DNA of 13,002 nt, from assembly GCA_946405485.1 (NCBI GenBank), contig CAMJHJ010000046.1, positions 1-13,002 on the forward strand. Direction: 5' to 3'. Source of the stretch: an uncultured Bacteroidales bacterium. Its GTDB lineage: Bacteria; Bacteroidota; Bacteroidia; Bacteroidales; UBA932. Position numbers and translations under genes: made by a program. Below the pieces are notes generated by a model. The model did not search any database, was not told the origin of the DNA, and was given only the letters and a program-made list of their open reading frames with translations. Positions 1 through 6,333 of this stretch are shown here, piece by piece (the stretch's first letter is position 1; each line of letters starts with the position of its first letter).

Positions 1-108
1 TATTCTTTTCATAAATACAAAAATACGGCGCCAAAGTGCCAAATACTGTCACTTTCGTGAGGAACATATATTATTTGTCAGTTTTTGTTTCAACTCTGAC
101 ACATGCCA
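1..108. other. AT-rich intergenic stretch at left edge
   Basis: This stretch lies downstream of the minus-strand gene run and its terminal inverted repeat. It is clearly more AT-rich than the rest of the window. I see no credible coding region in it. It holds small inverted repeats: a 6-bp pair at 76-81 and 96-101, and another at 33-38 and 50-55. On the minus strand, positions 18-25 read TATTTTTG, which fits the Bacteroidota -7 promoter consensus TAnnTTTG. However, no TTTG lies at the expected -33 spacing, so a promoter for a gene left of the window is only a weak possibility. Confidence 0.4.
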
Positions 109-189
109 CGGAAAGGCGGCTGCCAACTGCAGGGTGCATTCCCCGAAGGGATAAAAGCTTGCACCCTGCAGTTGGCAGCCGCCTTTCCG
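109..189 (-). repeat. 30-bp perfect inverted repeat / long 3'-UTR hairpin
   Basis: The arms at 109-138 and 160-189 are exact reverse complements over 30 bp, separated by a 21-base loop (139-159). The right arm begins 8 bases after the stop codon of the phosphodiesterase gene. In RNA read from the minus strand the loop folds further: CCC (150-148), UUCG (147-144), GGG (143-141), plus a U-A pair (151/140). This gives a short stem with the very stable C(UUCG)G tetraloop. The plus-strand RNA would have CGAA there, so the element looks built to act in the minus transcript. No U-run follows the stem, so it is not a textbook intrinsic terminator. It could be a Rho-blocking or mRNA 3'-end protecting hairpin, an RNase III target, or a dispersed palindromic element. 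The structure is certain; the function is not. Confidence 0.9.
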
Positions 190-197
190 CCGTTATC

Positions 198-1007
198 CTA
201 GCGGGACCGGATATCCAATTGATTGTCTTTGATGTACCGCATCACCTCCTGGGGGATGTCGGTGCAGAGATAGTCGGCGCCGAGCAGGTAAGCGAGGTGC
301 GTGTCAGCGGTTTTCTCGCCCGGCCAGAGGTTGACCAGGACTCCCTTCTCATGGGCGTATTTGACACCGGAGCGGGAGCTGCCGTTCAGCGTGGCTGCCA
401 CCCGGTGCAGGCCCATCATCTTGACCAGGTCCACCGTCTCCTGCGTGCAGGGCTTGCCCGTGATCAGCATCACTTCCGCATCCGGATGGCGTTCGCGCAG
501 ATAGAGCAGCGGGCGCGGGTCGAAGGACGAGAAGACATAGAGCGCATCGGCGGGTTTTGAGGCCATGACCTTCGAATAGACATCTTCGCAGTACTGTTGC
601 AACAGCAGCAGGGGATAGTCTTTCTCATTGGTCTTCATCTCCCATTCGACATAAAGGGACTCACAGTCTTTGAAGTACTCCAGCAGCTCGTCCAGGAACA
701 GGACCGGGCTTCCGCCCTTGGTCTTCAGCGTCCGGATGTAGGCGGACTGGGTCTGCTCGATGCGTCCGGTGCCGTCGGTCATGCGCTCCAGGGTATTGTC
801 GTGCATGATCACATACTGCCCGTCGGCGGTGATGTGGATGTCTGTTTCGAAACCGTGACAGCCGGCTTCATAGGTAGCCTTGAAGGCGCTCAGGACATTC
901 TCCTCCTGCTCGGCACGGCCGCCTCGGTGCGCAAGGATGCGCGGTTGGGCGGAAAGCGCCGCCGCACCCGTCAGCACGGCGGCGAGAATCATCAGGAAAC
1001 GTTTCAT
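198..1007 (-). CDS. Secreted glycerophosphodiester phosphodiesterase (GDPD family)
   Basis: This 269-residue protein belongs to the GDPD TIM-barrel family, which hydrolyses glycerophosphodiesters to glycerol-3-phosphate and an alcohol. Residues 1-20 form a signal peptide (basic MKR, hydrophobic core, likely cleavage after LSA), so it should act in the periplasm or beyond. The family motifs are present: HRGG with the catalytic His27 and Arg28, the ENVLSAF segment near 36-42, ETDIH with metal ligands Glu54 and Asp56, the second catalytic His in MHDNTL (His69), DGTG at 78-81, and a later Glu123 in an E-x-K setting that fits the third metal ligand. The start codon lies 3 bases after the stop of the MFS transporter gene, so the two are surely co-transcribed. 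It is the last gene before the long hairpin. A likely role is salvage of phospholipid head groups. The exact substrate cannot be read from the sequence. Confidence 0.9.
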   Translation of the reverse strand: MKRFLMILAAVLTGAAALSAQPRILAHRGGRAEQEENVLSAFKATYEAGCHGFETDIHITADGQYVIMHDNTLERMTDGTGRIEQTQSAYIRTLKTKGGSPVLFLDELLEYFKDCESLYVEWEMKTNEKDYPLLLLQQYCEDVYSKVMASKPADALYVFSSFDPRPLLYLRERHPDAEVMLITGKPCTQETVDLVKMMGLHRVAATLNGSSRSGVKYAHEKGVLVNLWPGEKTADTHLAYLLGADYLCTDIPQEVMRYIKDNQLDIRSR

Positions 1008-1010
1008 CGG

Positions 1011-2168
1011 CTATGCCTCCGCTTTTTGGGGACGAAGCAGTACAAAGGCGCAGAGGGCCAGGTAGGCGACGCAGACCGCGATGACGGCGAGCGAACCGAT
1101 CTGGGAACCCATCTTGTCGGCGGTCAGGCCCATAAGGAGCGAGACGACACCGCCACCCACGATGCCCATGACCATCAGGCCGGAAATCTCATTGGCCTTG
1201 GCAGGCAAATGATTGATGCCCAGGGAGATGATGATGGAGAAAACGCTGGCGCTGAAGAAGCCGATAAAGCCCACGAGCGTGAGGATCAGCGCCTGTCCCT
1301 GCGCGAAGAAAAGACCTGCGAGGGCGGCCGCCACGATCACGATCGCGATTTCGAAGAATTTGCGGTCTGCGATTTTGCTCAGTGCGAAAGCGCCCACGAA
1401 AGCGCCGACGGTCTTGCAGATGAAGTAGACGGTGATGCCCAGCTGCGCATGGTCGGTGTCCAGGCCGCAGCGCTCGATCAGGAGTTTGGGAGTGATGACG
1501 TTGGTGCCCACATCCAGGCCCACGACGGTGAAAATGCCCAGGAAGCAGAACAGGATGTACTTGTCGCCCAGAAGTTTAAGCAAGTCGCCCAGGGACGAGC
1601 CGCCTTCGGCCGGAGACTCTTCGATCTTGGTGAAGAGCAGCCAGGCGGAGGAGAGGATCGTGATGATGGCGAAAGCCGGGAACATGTATTTCCAGGAGCC
1701 GAACCAGGCTGCGCAGCCCAGGGCCAGATAGGGAGCCGCGCAGGCGGAGAGCGCTTTCAGCACCTGACCGGTGGAGATGTAGCTGGACAGGGAACCCTTG
1801 CCGCTGACAACATCGGAAAGCAGGGGATTGAGGGCCACCTGGATGATGGTGTTGCCGATGCCCAGCATGGCGCAGGCGATCAGGCAGGTCGTCAGGTTGT
1901 AACTGAACAGGGGGATCAGCATGCCCAGGAAGGTGATCACGTTGCTGACCTGGACGGTCGCTTTGCGGCCGATCTTGTTCATCATGAGCGCGGTCGGGGC
2001 GCTGAGCAGCAGGAACCAGACGAAGATCGCCATCGGGATCAGTCCGGCAAGCGTCTCAGTAAGCTGGAAATCTTCCTTCACGTGGCTGGTCACGATGCCG
2101 GCCACATCGCCGAATCCCATCACCACGAAGGCGAAGAGGACGGGCAGGATTGCAGTTTTCTTGTTCAT
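1011..2168 (-). CDS. FHS-type MFS sugar transporter (FucP-like)
   Basis: This 385-residue inner-membrane protein is hydrophobic throughout, with about 12 transmembrane segments in two halves and a hydrophilic loop near residues 180-203. The first helix carries GFGD (18-21). The loop after helix 2 has NKIGRK (64-69), an MFS motif-A-like sequence. The pattern around LTETLAGLIP (36-45) and the C-terminal NEISGLMVMGIVGGG (326-340) resemble the fucose/glucose/galactose proton symporter group (FHS, FucP-like). The substrate is not predictable from sequence; a monosaccharide is the family expectation. Its start follows the stop of the upstream RSH gene by 18 AT-rich bases with two tandem TGA stops, and it is followed 3 bases later by the GDPD gene. 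A role in taking up sugar freed by the nearby glycosidase is possible but is inference. Confidence 0.85.
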   Translation of the reverse strand: MNKKTAILPVLFAFVVMGFGDVAGIVTSHVKEDFQLTETLAGLIPMAIFVWFLLLSAPTALMMNKIGRKATVQVSNVITFLGMLIPLFSYNLTTCLIACAMLGIGNTIIQVALNPLLSDVVSGKGSLSSYISTGQVLKALSACAAPYLALGCAAWFGSWKYMFPAFAIITILSSAWLLFTKIEESPAEGGSSLGDLLKLLGDKYILFCFLGIFTVVGLDVGTNVITPKLLIERCGLDTDHAQLGITVYFICKTVGAFVGAFALSKIADRKFFEIAIVIVAAALAGLFFAQGQALILTLVGFIGFFSASVFSIIISLGINHLPAKANEISGLMVMGIVGGGVVSLLMGLTADKMGSQIGSLAVIAVCVAYLALCAFVLLRPQKAEA

Positions 2169-2186
2169 AATTATGGGGTTAAATCA

Positions 2187-4043
2187 TCATTTGCTCTCTT
2201 TCTCCTGCCAGACGACGCGCTGGACCCGGTAGGGGAAACGCTCCTTGAGCGTAGCTGCGTTGGGGCAGGATTCCTTGTGGATCTTGATGCCGTCGGTCCG
2301 GGTCACGAAACCGAAGACCTCGTCCCCGTAACGGGGGTTGCAGCAAGGGGCCATCTTGTATTCCAGTCCCTTGACACCCTTGGCGTTGATGACCAGGATC
2401 TCATCCGGGGACTGCCAGTCTTTGACCGTCTCTTTCTTCTCCTCTTCACGCTCCGTCCGGTAGACAAGCTGGCCCGGATTGAGGATGTAGCTCTTGATCT
2501 CATCCACGCCGATGGTCCCGTCCCCGACCGCCGCCATGAACGAGATGACGGAGGAATACTTGAGGTAGTGCATGATGTCATGCAGGAGGGAGTCCGGCAG
2601 CGTAAGCTTCCAGTTCTTGAGCCGGCGTTCAAGCAGTTCGCGCCCTTCAGCGGCGCGTTTGCGGACTTCGGCGTCCAGCTCGAGCTTGATCTTGGATTTG
2701 GCCTTGTGCGAGACGACCCAGTTCAGCCAGTCCGGGCTGGGCTTCTGGTTCTTGGCGGTCAGGATCTCAACGATGTCGCCGGTCTTGAGTTTTTCCTTGA
2801 TAGAAGCGACCTTTCCGTTGATGCGTCCGCCCGTACAGCGGCATCCCAGCAAGGTGTGGATCCCGAAGGCAAAATCCAGGACGGAGGAGCCGACGGGCAG
2901 CATCCTCAGTTCACCGGTGGGCGTAAAGACGAAGATCTCCTTGGAAGGGGGAACGGGCAGGTCTTCATCCTTCGTTTCGAAAGGATGCTCCAGCCGATAG
3001 CGGACCGTACCCAGCCAGCTGGCCAGGGTGTCATCTTTCTTGATGCCTTTGTAAGACCAGTGGGAGGCCAGGCCATTCTCCGCGATGTCGTCCATCCGTT
3101 TCGTGCGGATCTGCACTTCCAGATAGGCTCCCTGGGCGTTCTTGACCGTGATGTGCAGGGACTCGTAGCCGTTCGGCTTGGGATTGGTCACCCAGTCGCG
3201 CAGGCGCCGGGTGTCGGGTTCGTATTCTTTCGTGACGTAGGAATAGACCTTCCAGCAGAGGTCCTGCTCGGTCTTTCGGTCCGCCTCGCAGTCGATGATG
3301 AAACGGATGGCAAAGACATCATAGACCTTTTCAAAAGGTACGTCCTGCTTGAGCATCTTCCGATAGATCGAGTAGGCGGTCTTGGTCCGCATCTTCAGCT
3401 TATAACGGATTCCGGCTTCCGACAGCTCGTCTTCCAGCGGCTTGATGAATTCGTTCATCAGGCGGGTGCGGTCTTTCTCCGTGGCTTTGAGCTTGCGCGT
3501 GATGGCGCGGTACTGCTCCGGCTCTGCGAAACGGAAGTAGATGTCTTCCATTTCGCTTTTGATGTTATACAGTCCCAGCTGGTGGGCCAGCGGGATGTAG
3601 AGCATCAGGGTCTCGAGGATCTTCTGGTCCCGCGAGGCTTTGGGGAACATATACAGGTTGCGCATCACCTCCAGCCGGTCCGCGATCTTGAGTACGGTCA
3701 CGCGCGGGTCGGTGGAATACTGGACGATCAGTTTCTTGTAGTTCTCGGCCTCCAGACGGGTGTCCTTGGGACGGATTGTGGCAATGTTATTGAGGCCCTC
3801 GACCATCTTCAGGATTTCTTCCGGGAAACCGGAGATATCTACGTCCCGGTGGAAGCGGGTCGCCTCATGGAGATAGACGGCGGCCAGGCATTCCACGCCC
3901 AGGCCGATCTCGTCGGCAGCGATGCGCGCAACCCCGTCGGCATGCTCGATGAAGGGCCTGCCGTTGCTTCTCAAATCGTCGCGCAGCGCTTGGAAAGCGA
4001 TGGCGCGGGCGCGTTGGACGATGTCGGGGTCGTAAGTTGCCAT
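2187..4043 (-). CDS. rsh: RelA/SpoT homologue, probable synthetase-only (RSH1)
   Basis: This 618-residue long RSH protein makes the alarmone (p)ppGpp from GTP/GDP and ATP in the cytoplasm. Domain order is: HD hydrolase-like (about 20-150), synthetase (about 215-330), TGS (about 368-430), helical part, and CC/zinc-type domain (about 549-610, with CC at 567-568 and a later His and Cys). The synthetase site looks intact: R219-T-K221, S225, K229, D242 in YD, NGY293ESLH, and E309 in EVQIRT. The loop motif RLRD (280-283) resembles the RxKD of bifunctional enzymes. The hydrolase site is damaged. His34 and His59 remain, but HDxxED has become HEATRF (59-64), and DRLHN has become DRLEV (122-126), losing the Asn. 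No ACT domain follows; the protein stops after the zinc-type domain. It starts 6 bases after mltG. Family assignment is certain; loss of hydrolase activity is inferred from residues. Confidence 0.93.
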   Translation of the reverse strand: MATYDPDIVQRARAIAFQALRDDLRSNGRPFIEHADGVARIAADEIGLGVECLAAVYLHEATRFHRDVDISGFPEEILKMVEGLNNIATIRPKDTRLEAENYKKLIVQYSTDPRVTVLKIADRLEVMRNLYMFPKASRDQKILETLMLYIPLAHQLGLYNIKSEMEDIYFRFAEPEQYRAITRKLKATEKDRTRLMNEFIKPLEDELSEAGIRYKLKMRTKTAYSIYRKMLKQDVPFEKVYDVFAIRFIIDCEADRKTEQDLCWKVYSYVTKEYEPDTRRLRDWVTNPKPNGYESLHITVKNAQGAYLEVQIRTKRMDDIAENGLASHWSYKGIKKDDTLASWLGTVRYRLEHPFETKDEDLPVPPSKEIFVFTPTGELRMLPVGSSVLDFAFGIHTLLGCRCTGGRINGKVASIKEKLKTGDIVEILTAKNQKPSPDWLNWVVSHKAKSKIKLELDAEVRKRAAEGRELLERRLKNWKLTLPDSLLHDIMHYLKYSSVISFMAAVGDGTIGVDEIKSYILNPGQLVYRTEREEEKKETVKDWQSPDEILVINAKGVKGLEYKMAPCCNPRYGDEVFGFVTRTDGIKIHKESCPNAATLKERFPYRVQRVVWQEKESK

Positions 4044-4049
4044 AAGCTA

Positions 4050-5108
4050 TTACTTCTTCTTTTCGGCAGCGCGCTTGTTAAGCTCGGACTGGAACGCGCG
4101 CGCATTCTTCATGTGCCCGTTCAGGTCCTTGGCGAACTTGTGCGTGCCGTCGAAAGCTGAACTGGCGCAGAAATACAGGTAGTCTCCTTCGGGGTTGAGG
4201 ATTGCCTCAAGGCAAGCCTTGGTCGGGACGGAGATCGGTCCCGGGGGAAGACCTGCGTATTTATAAGTGTTGTAGGGGGACTCGACCTGGAGATGCTTGA
4301 GCAGGATGCGCCCGGGCTCATAATTGAAGCAGTAGGCGACCGTCGGGTCGGCCTGGAGTTTCATTCCCTTCTTGAGACGGTTGATGTATACGCCGGCGAC
4401 CTTGGGCATCTCCGGCTCATAATTGGTCTCACCCTTGACGATGGAGGCCAGGATGGAAGCCTGTTTCGGCGTCAGGCCCTGCTCCTTCGCCTTAGCGACA
4501 CGGTCGGCGGTCCAGAACTTGTCCCAGGCCTCCTTCTGCTTGTCCAGGACATCTTTCATCGTGGAGGTCCAGTACATCTCGTAGGTGTCGGGGAAGAACA
4601 GGGAGAAGACGTTCTGCGGCGTGAAGCCGTAGGCGGAGAGCATCGCCTTGTCGTTCAAGGCCTTGATGACATCCGCGGAATCGATCATCAGCTGCTGGCT
4701 GATCTTTGTGGCGAGGTCCGATTTCTTGCGGAGGGTGCCGGACAGGGTGAGGCGGGCAGGGGTCTGCCAGCCGTTGTTGAGCATGCGGGCGACATAGACG
4801 CTCGTGTAGCCCGGCTTGATCAGATAGCGGCCGGGTTGCAGGTTCTCGGCGACCTTCTTGTCCTTGAAGGCACGGTTGAGGCTGTAGGGGCGCTTGACGC
4901 CGGCTTTGCCGATCAGAGTGCCGTAGACTTCGCCGATTTCCGTGTCGGGACGGACGAAAAGGACCGCCTCTTTGCGGAAGTTAGGCAAGCGGTTGTCGCT
5001 CAGCCAGCGCCAGACCACGACGAATCCGAGGCAAAGCAGGACGGCGGCCAGGACGCCTCCGAGCAGCAGCTTGCGGTCTAAACCTTTCTTCTTATTCTTC
5101 TTCGCCAT
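4050..5108 (-). CDS. mltG: Endolytic transglycosylase MltG
   Basis: This 352-residue protein of the MltG (YceG-like) family cuts nascent peptidoglycan glycan strands inside the chain, leaving 1,6-anhydro ends, and is thought to set glycan length. It has a lysine-rich cytoplasmic N-terminus, one membrane helix (about 14-34), and a periplasmic domain. Family motifs are clear: FPDTYE (172-177), ASIVKGET (221-228) with Glu227 at the position of the catalytic Glu218 of the E. coli enzyme, VYINRLKKGMKLQADPTV (240-257), SPYNTY (277-282) and GLPPGPI (286-292). The acid that precedes the catalytic Glu by two in many homologues is Lys here. The length fits the family (about 340). Its ATG overlaps the stop of the upstream glucosaminidase gene by one base (TAATG), which suggests translational coupling. 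It is followed after 6 bases by RSH1. Confidence 0.95.
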   Translation of the reverse strand: MAKKNKKKGLDRKLLLGGVLAAVLLCLGFVVVWRWLSDNRLPNFRKEAVLFVRPDTEIGEVYGTLIGKAGVKRPYSLNRAFKDKKVAENLQPGRYLIKPGYTSVYVARMLNNGWQTPARLTLSGTLRKKSDLATKISQQLMIDSADVIKALNDKAMLSAYGFTPQNVFSLFFPDTYEMYWTSTMKDVLDKQKEAWDKFWTADRVAKAKEQGLTPKQASILASIVKGETNYEPEMPKVAGVYINRLKKGMKLQADPTVAYCFNYEPGRILLKHLQVESPYNTYKYAGLPPGPISVPTKACLEAILNPEGDYLYFCASSAFDGTHKFAKDLNGHMKNARAFQSELNKRAAEKKK

Positions 5109-6304
5109 TATTTACGCAATAAGATGGTGTCACCCTCGCGCAGGGAGTGCGAGGGGGCGAAACCGTTGAGTTTCTGGATGGATTTCTGTTTGACGCCGAA
5201 GCGCTGGCAGATGTCGCGCAGGGATTCGCCGTCCCGCTCGACGATATACTTGTCCAGGCCCTTGCGGGTCTGGTTTTTCTTGGCTTGGAGATAGACGACC
5301 GTGCCGGGAAGCAGCCGTTCTTCGGCTCCCAGGTCGTTGTAGCGAAGGAGCTGCTTGTAGATGATGTTGTTCTCCTCAGCGATGGTCCGGTAGTCTTCGC
5401 CTTCCATCGCATAGAGGAAAGGCACGCCGTTCTGCTTGTAGATTTTGCGGCCCATCTGGAAATGGAACTCTTCGCGCAGTTCCTTCTCCTGGGCGACCTC
5501 AGCTTCTTCGAGGGCGTTGGGGGATTCCGGGAGGGCTTCCGGGATGGCCTCAGCGGGCTTCTGGTGCTGTTTCGCCGCCTTCCTCGCCTCCCGTTCAGCC
5601 TTGGTGCGGGCCTTCTTCTCGGCCCGAGTCTCCTTGTTGGCGGGTTTTGTCTCGGGCTTGGTCTGCTTGGGGAACAAGGCCCTGTCATCCAACGGCTTGT
5701 CCTTATCGGAAACAGATGCGGAAGGTGCCTCTGCACCCAGGTCAGCGTACTTCCCTCCCGGCTCGAAATCCGCCGGCTTCGCCTTGTCGAAGCGGCTCAG
5801 GTCGTAGTCTTCGATCAGTTTGATCAGTTTGGCGGGGTAGGCGGGATCCGTGGCGTACCCGGCCTTTTTCAAACCGTTCGCCCAGGCCTTGTAATCTGTG
5901 ACCGGGAAGTCGAAAAGGAACTTGTAACGGTCGCGGTAGCGCAGGAAGTCGGAGTGGTCGCGGAAGGACTCGATATCGGCGTCATAGACGCGGAAACACT
6001 CGCCTTTCGCGTCATCATCGACCGCCATCGTCTTTCCTTTCCAGTCATTGTGGCATTTGATGCCGAAATGGTTGTGCCCCTCCGCAGCGAGTGCGGAAAG
6101 GCCGTATCGCGACTCCAGCAGGCCCTGGGACAGGGTAATGCTGGCCGGAACGCCGCTGCGGTACATTTCCGTCACGGCGAGGGACGCATAGCGGTTCACA
6201 TAACGCTGCTGGGGCGTGATGTCGCCACGCAGCAGAACCGTTGCCACGAGGATCGAGGCAGCCAGGAATAACGGCTTCAAACCAGTCGGCATTCTTTGCA
6301 TCAT
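5108..6304 (-). CDS. GH73 N-acetylglucosaminidase with two LysM domains
   Basis: This 398-residue cell-wall hydrolase is expected to cleave the N-acetylglucosaminyl bond in peptidoglycan. The N-terminus carries a hydrophobic signal or anchor segment (about 10-26). The GH73 glucosaminidase domain covers about 30-170, with the likely catalytic Glu64 in QGLLESRYG, HNHFGIKC (77-84), and the aromatic-rich YRDRYKFLF (123-131). A charged linker rich in Lys, Glu, Ala and Pro (about 175-280) follows. Two LysM peptidoglycan-binding modules close the protein, at about 293-341 and 352-397. The start chosen is the first of two adjacent ATGs (MMQRM); the second is equally possible. The gene begins 29 bases after uvrB, the widest gap in the run, and its stop overlaps the mltG start. 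It and MltG form a natural peptidoglycan-remodelling pair. Confidence 0.92.
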   Translation of the reverse strand: MMQRMPTGLKPLFLAASILVATVLLRGDITPQQRYVNRYASLAVTEMYRSGVPASITLSQGLLESRYGLSALAAEGHNHFGIKCHNDWKGKTMAVDDDAKGECFRVYDADIESFRDHSDFLRYRDRYKFLFDFPVTDYKAWANGLKKAGYATDPAYPAKLIKLIEDYDLSRFDKAKPADFEPGGKYADLGAEAPSASVSDKDKPLDDRALFPKQTKPETKPANKETRAEKKARTKAEREARKAAKQHQKPAEAIPEALPESPNALEEAEVAQEKELREEFHFQMGRKIYKQNGVPFLYAMEGEDYRTIAEENNIIYKQLLRYNDLGAEERLLPGTVVYLQAKKNQTRKGLDKYIVERDGESLRDICQRFGVKQKSIQKLNGFAPSHSLREGDTILLRK

Positions 6305-6333
6305 ACTGCGAATTTAACAAAAATCCAATACAA
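6305..6333 (-). other. 29-base spacer between uvrB and the GH73 gene
   Basis: This is the largest gap between genes in the window. It is AT-rich on the coding strand, with a T-run and TTAAATT just before the ATG. An AT-rich leader without a Shine-Dalgarno sequence is usual for Bacteroidota translation starts. No convincing TAnnTTTG box or terminator hairpin is visible, so read-through from uvrB is the simplest reading. Confidence 0.5.

Noticed and set aside
109..189. Classical Rho-independent terminator
   Set aside because: The stem is followed by TGGCATGTG on the minus strand with no T-run, and by CCGTTATCC on the plus strand. It is kept as an inverted repeat of uncertain function.
597..4160. 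A 1187-codon open frame on the plus strand opposite the MFS, RSH1 and part of the GDPD genes
   Set aside because: Its translation has no recognisable family and mirrors conserved minus-strand genes. High GC at third codon positions keeps the opposite frame open.
4424..4447. Loss of the MltG catalytic residue, since the usual EKET reads KGET
   Set aside because: By alignment the catalytic Glu is the one directly before Thr, which is kept as Glu227; only the first, non-catalytic acid is changed.
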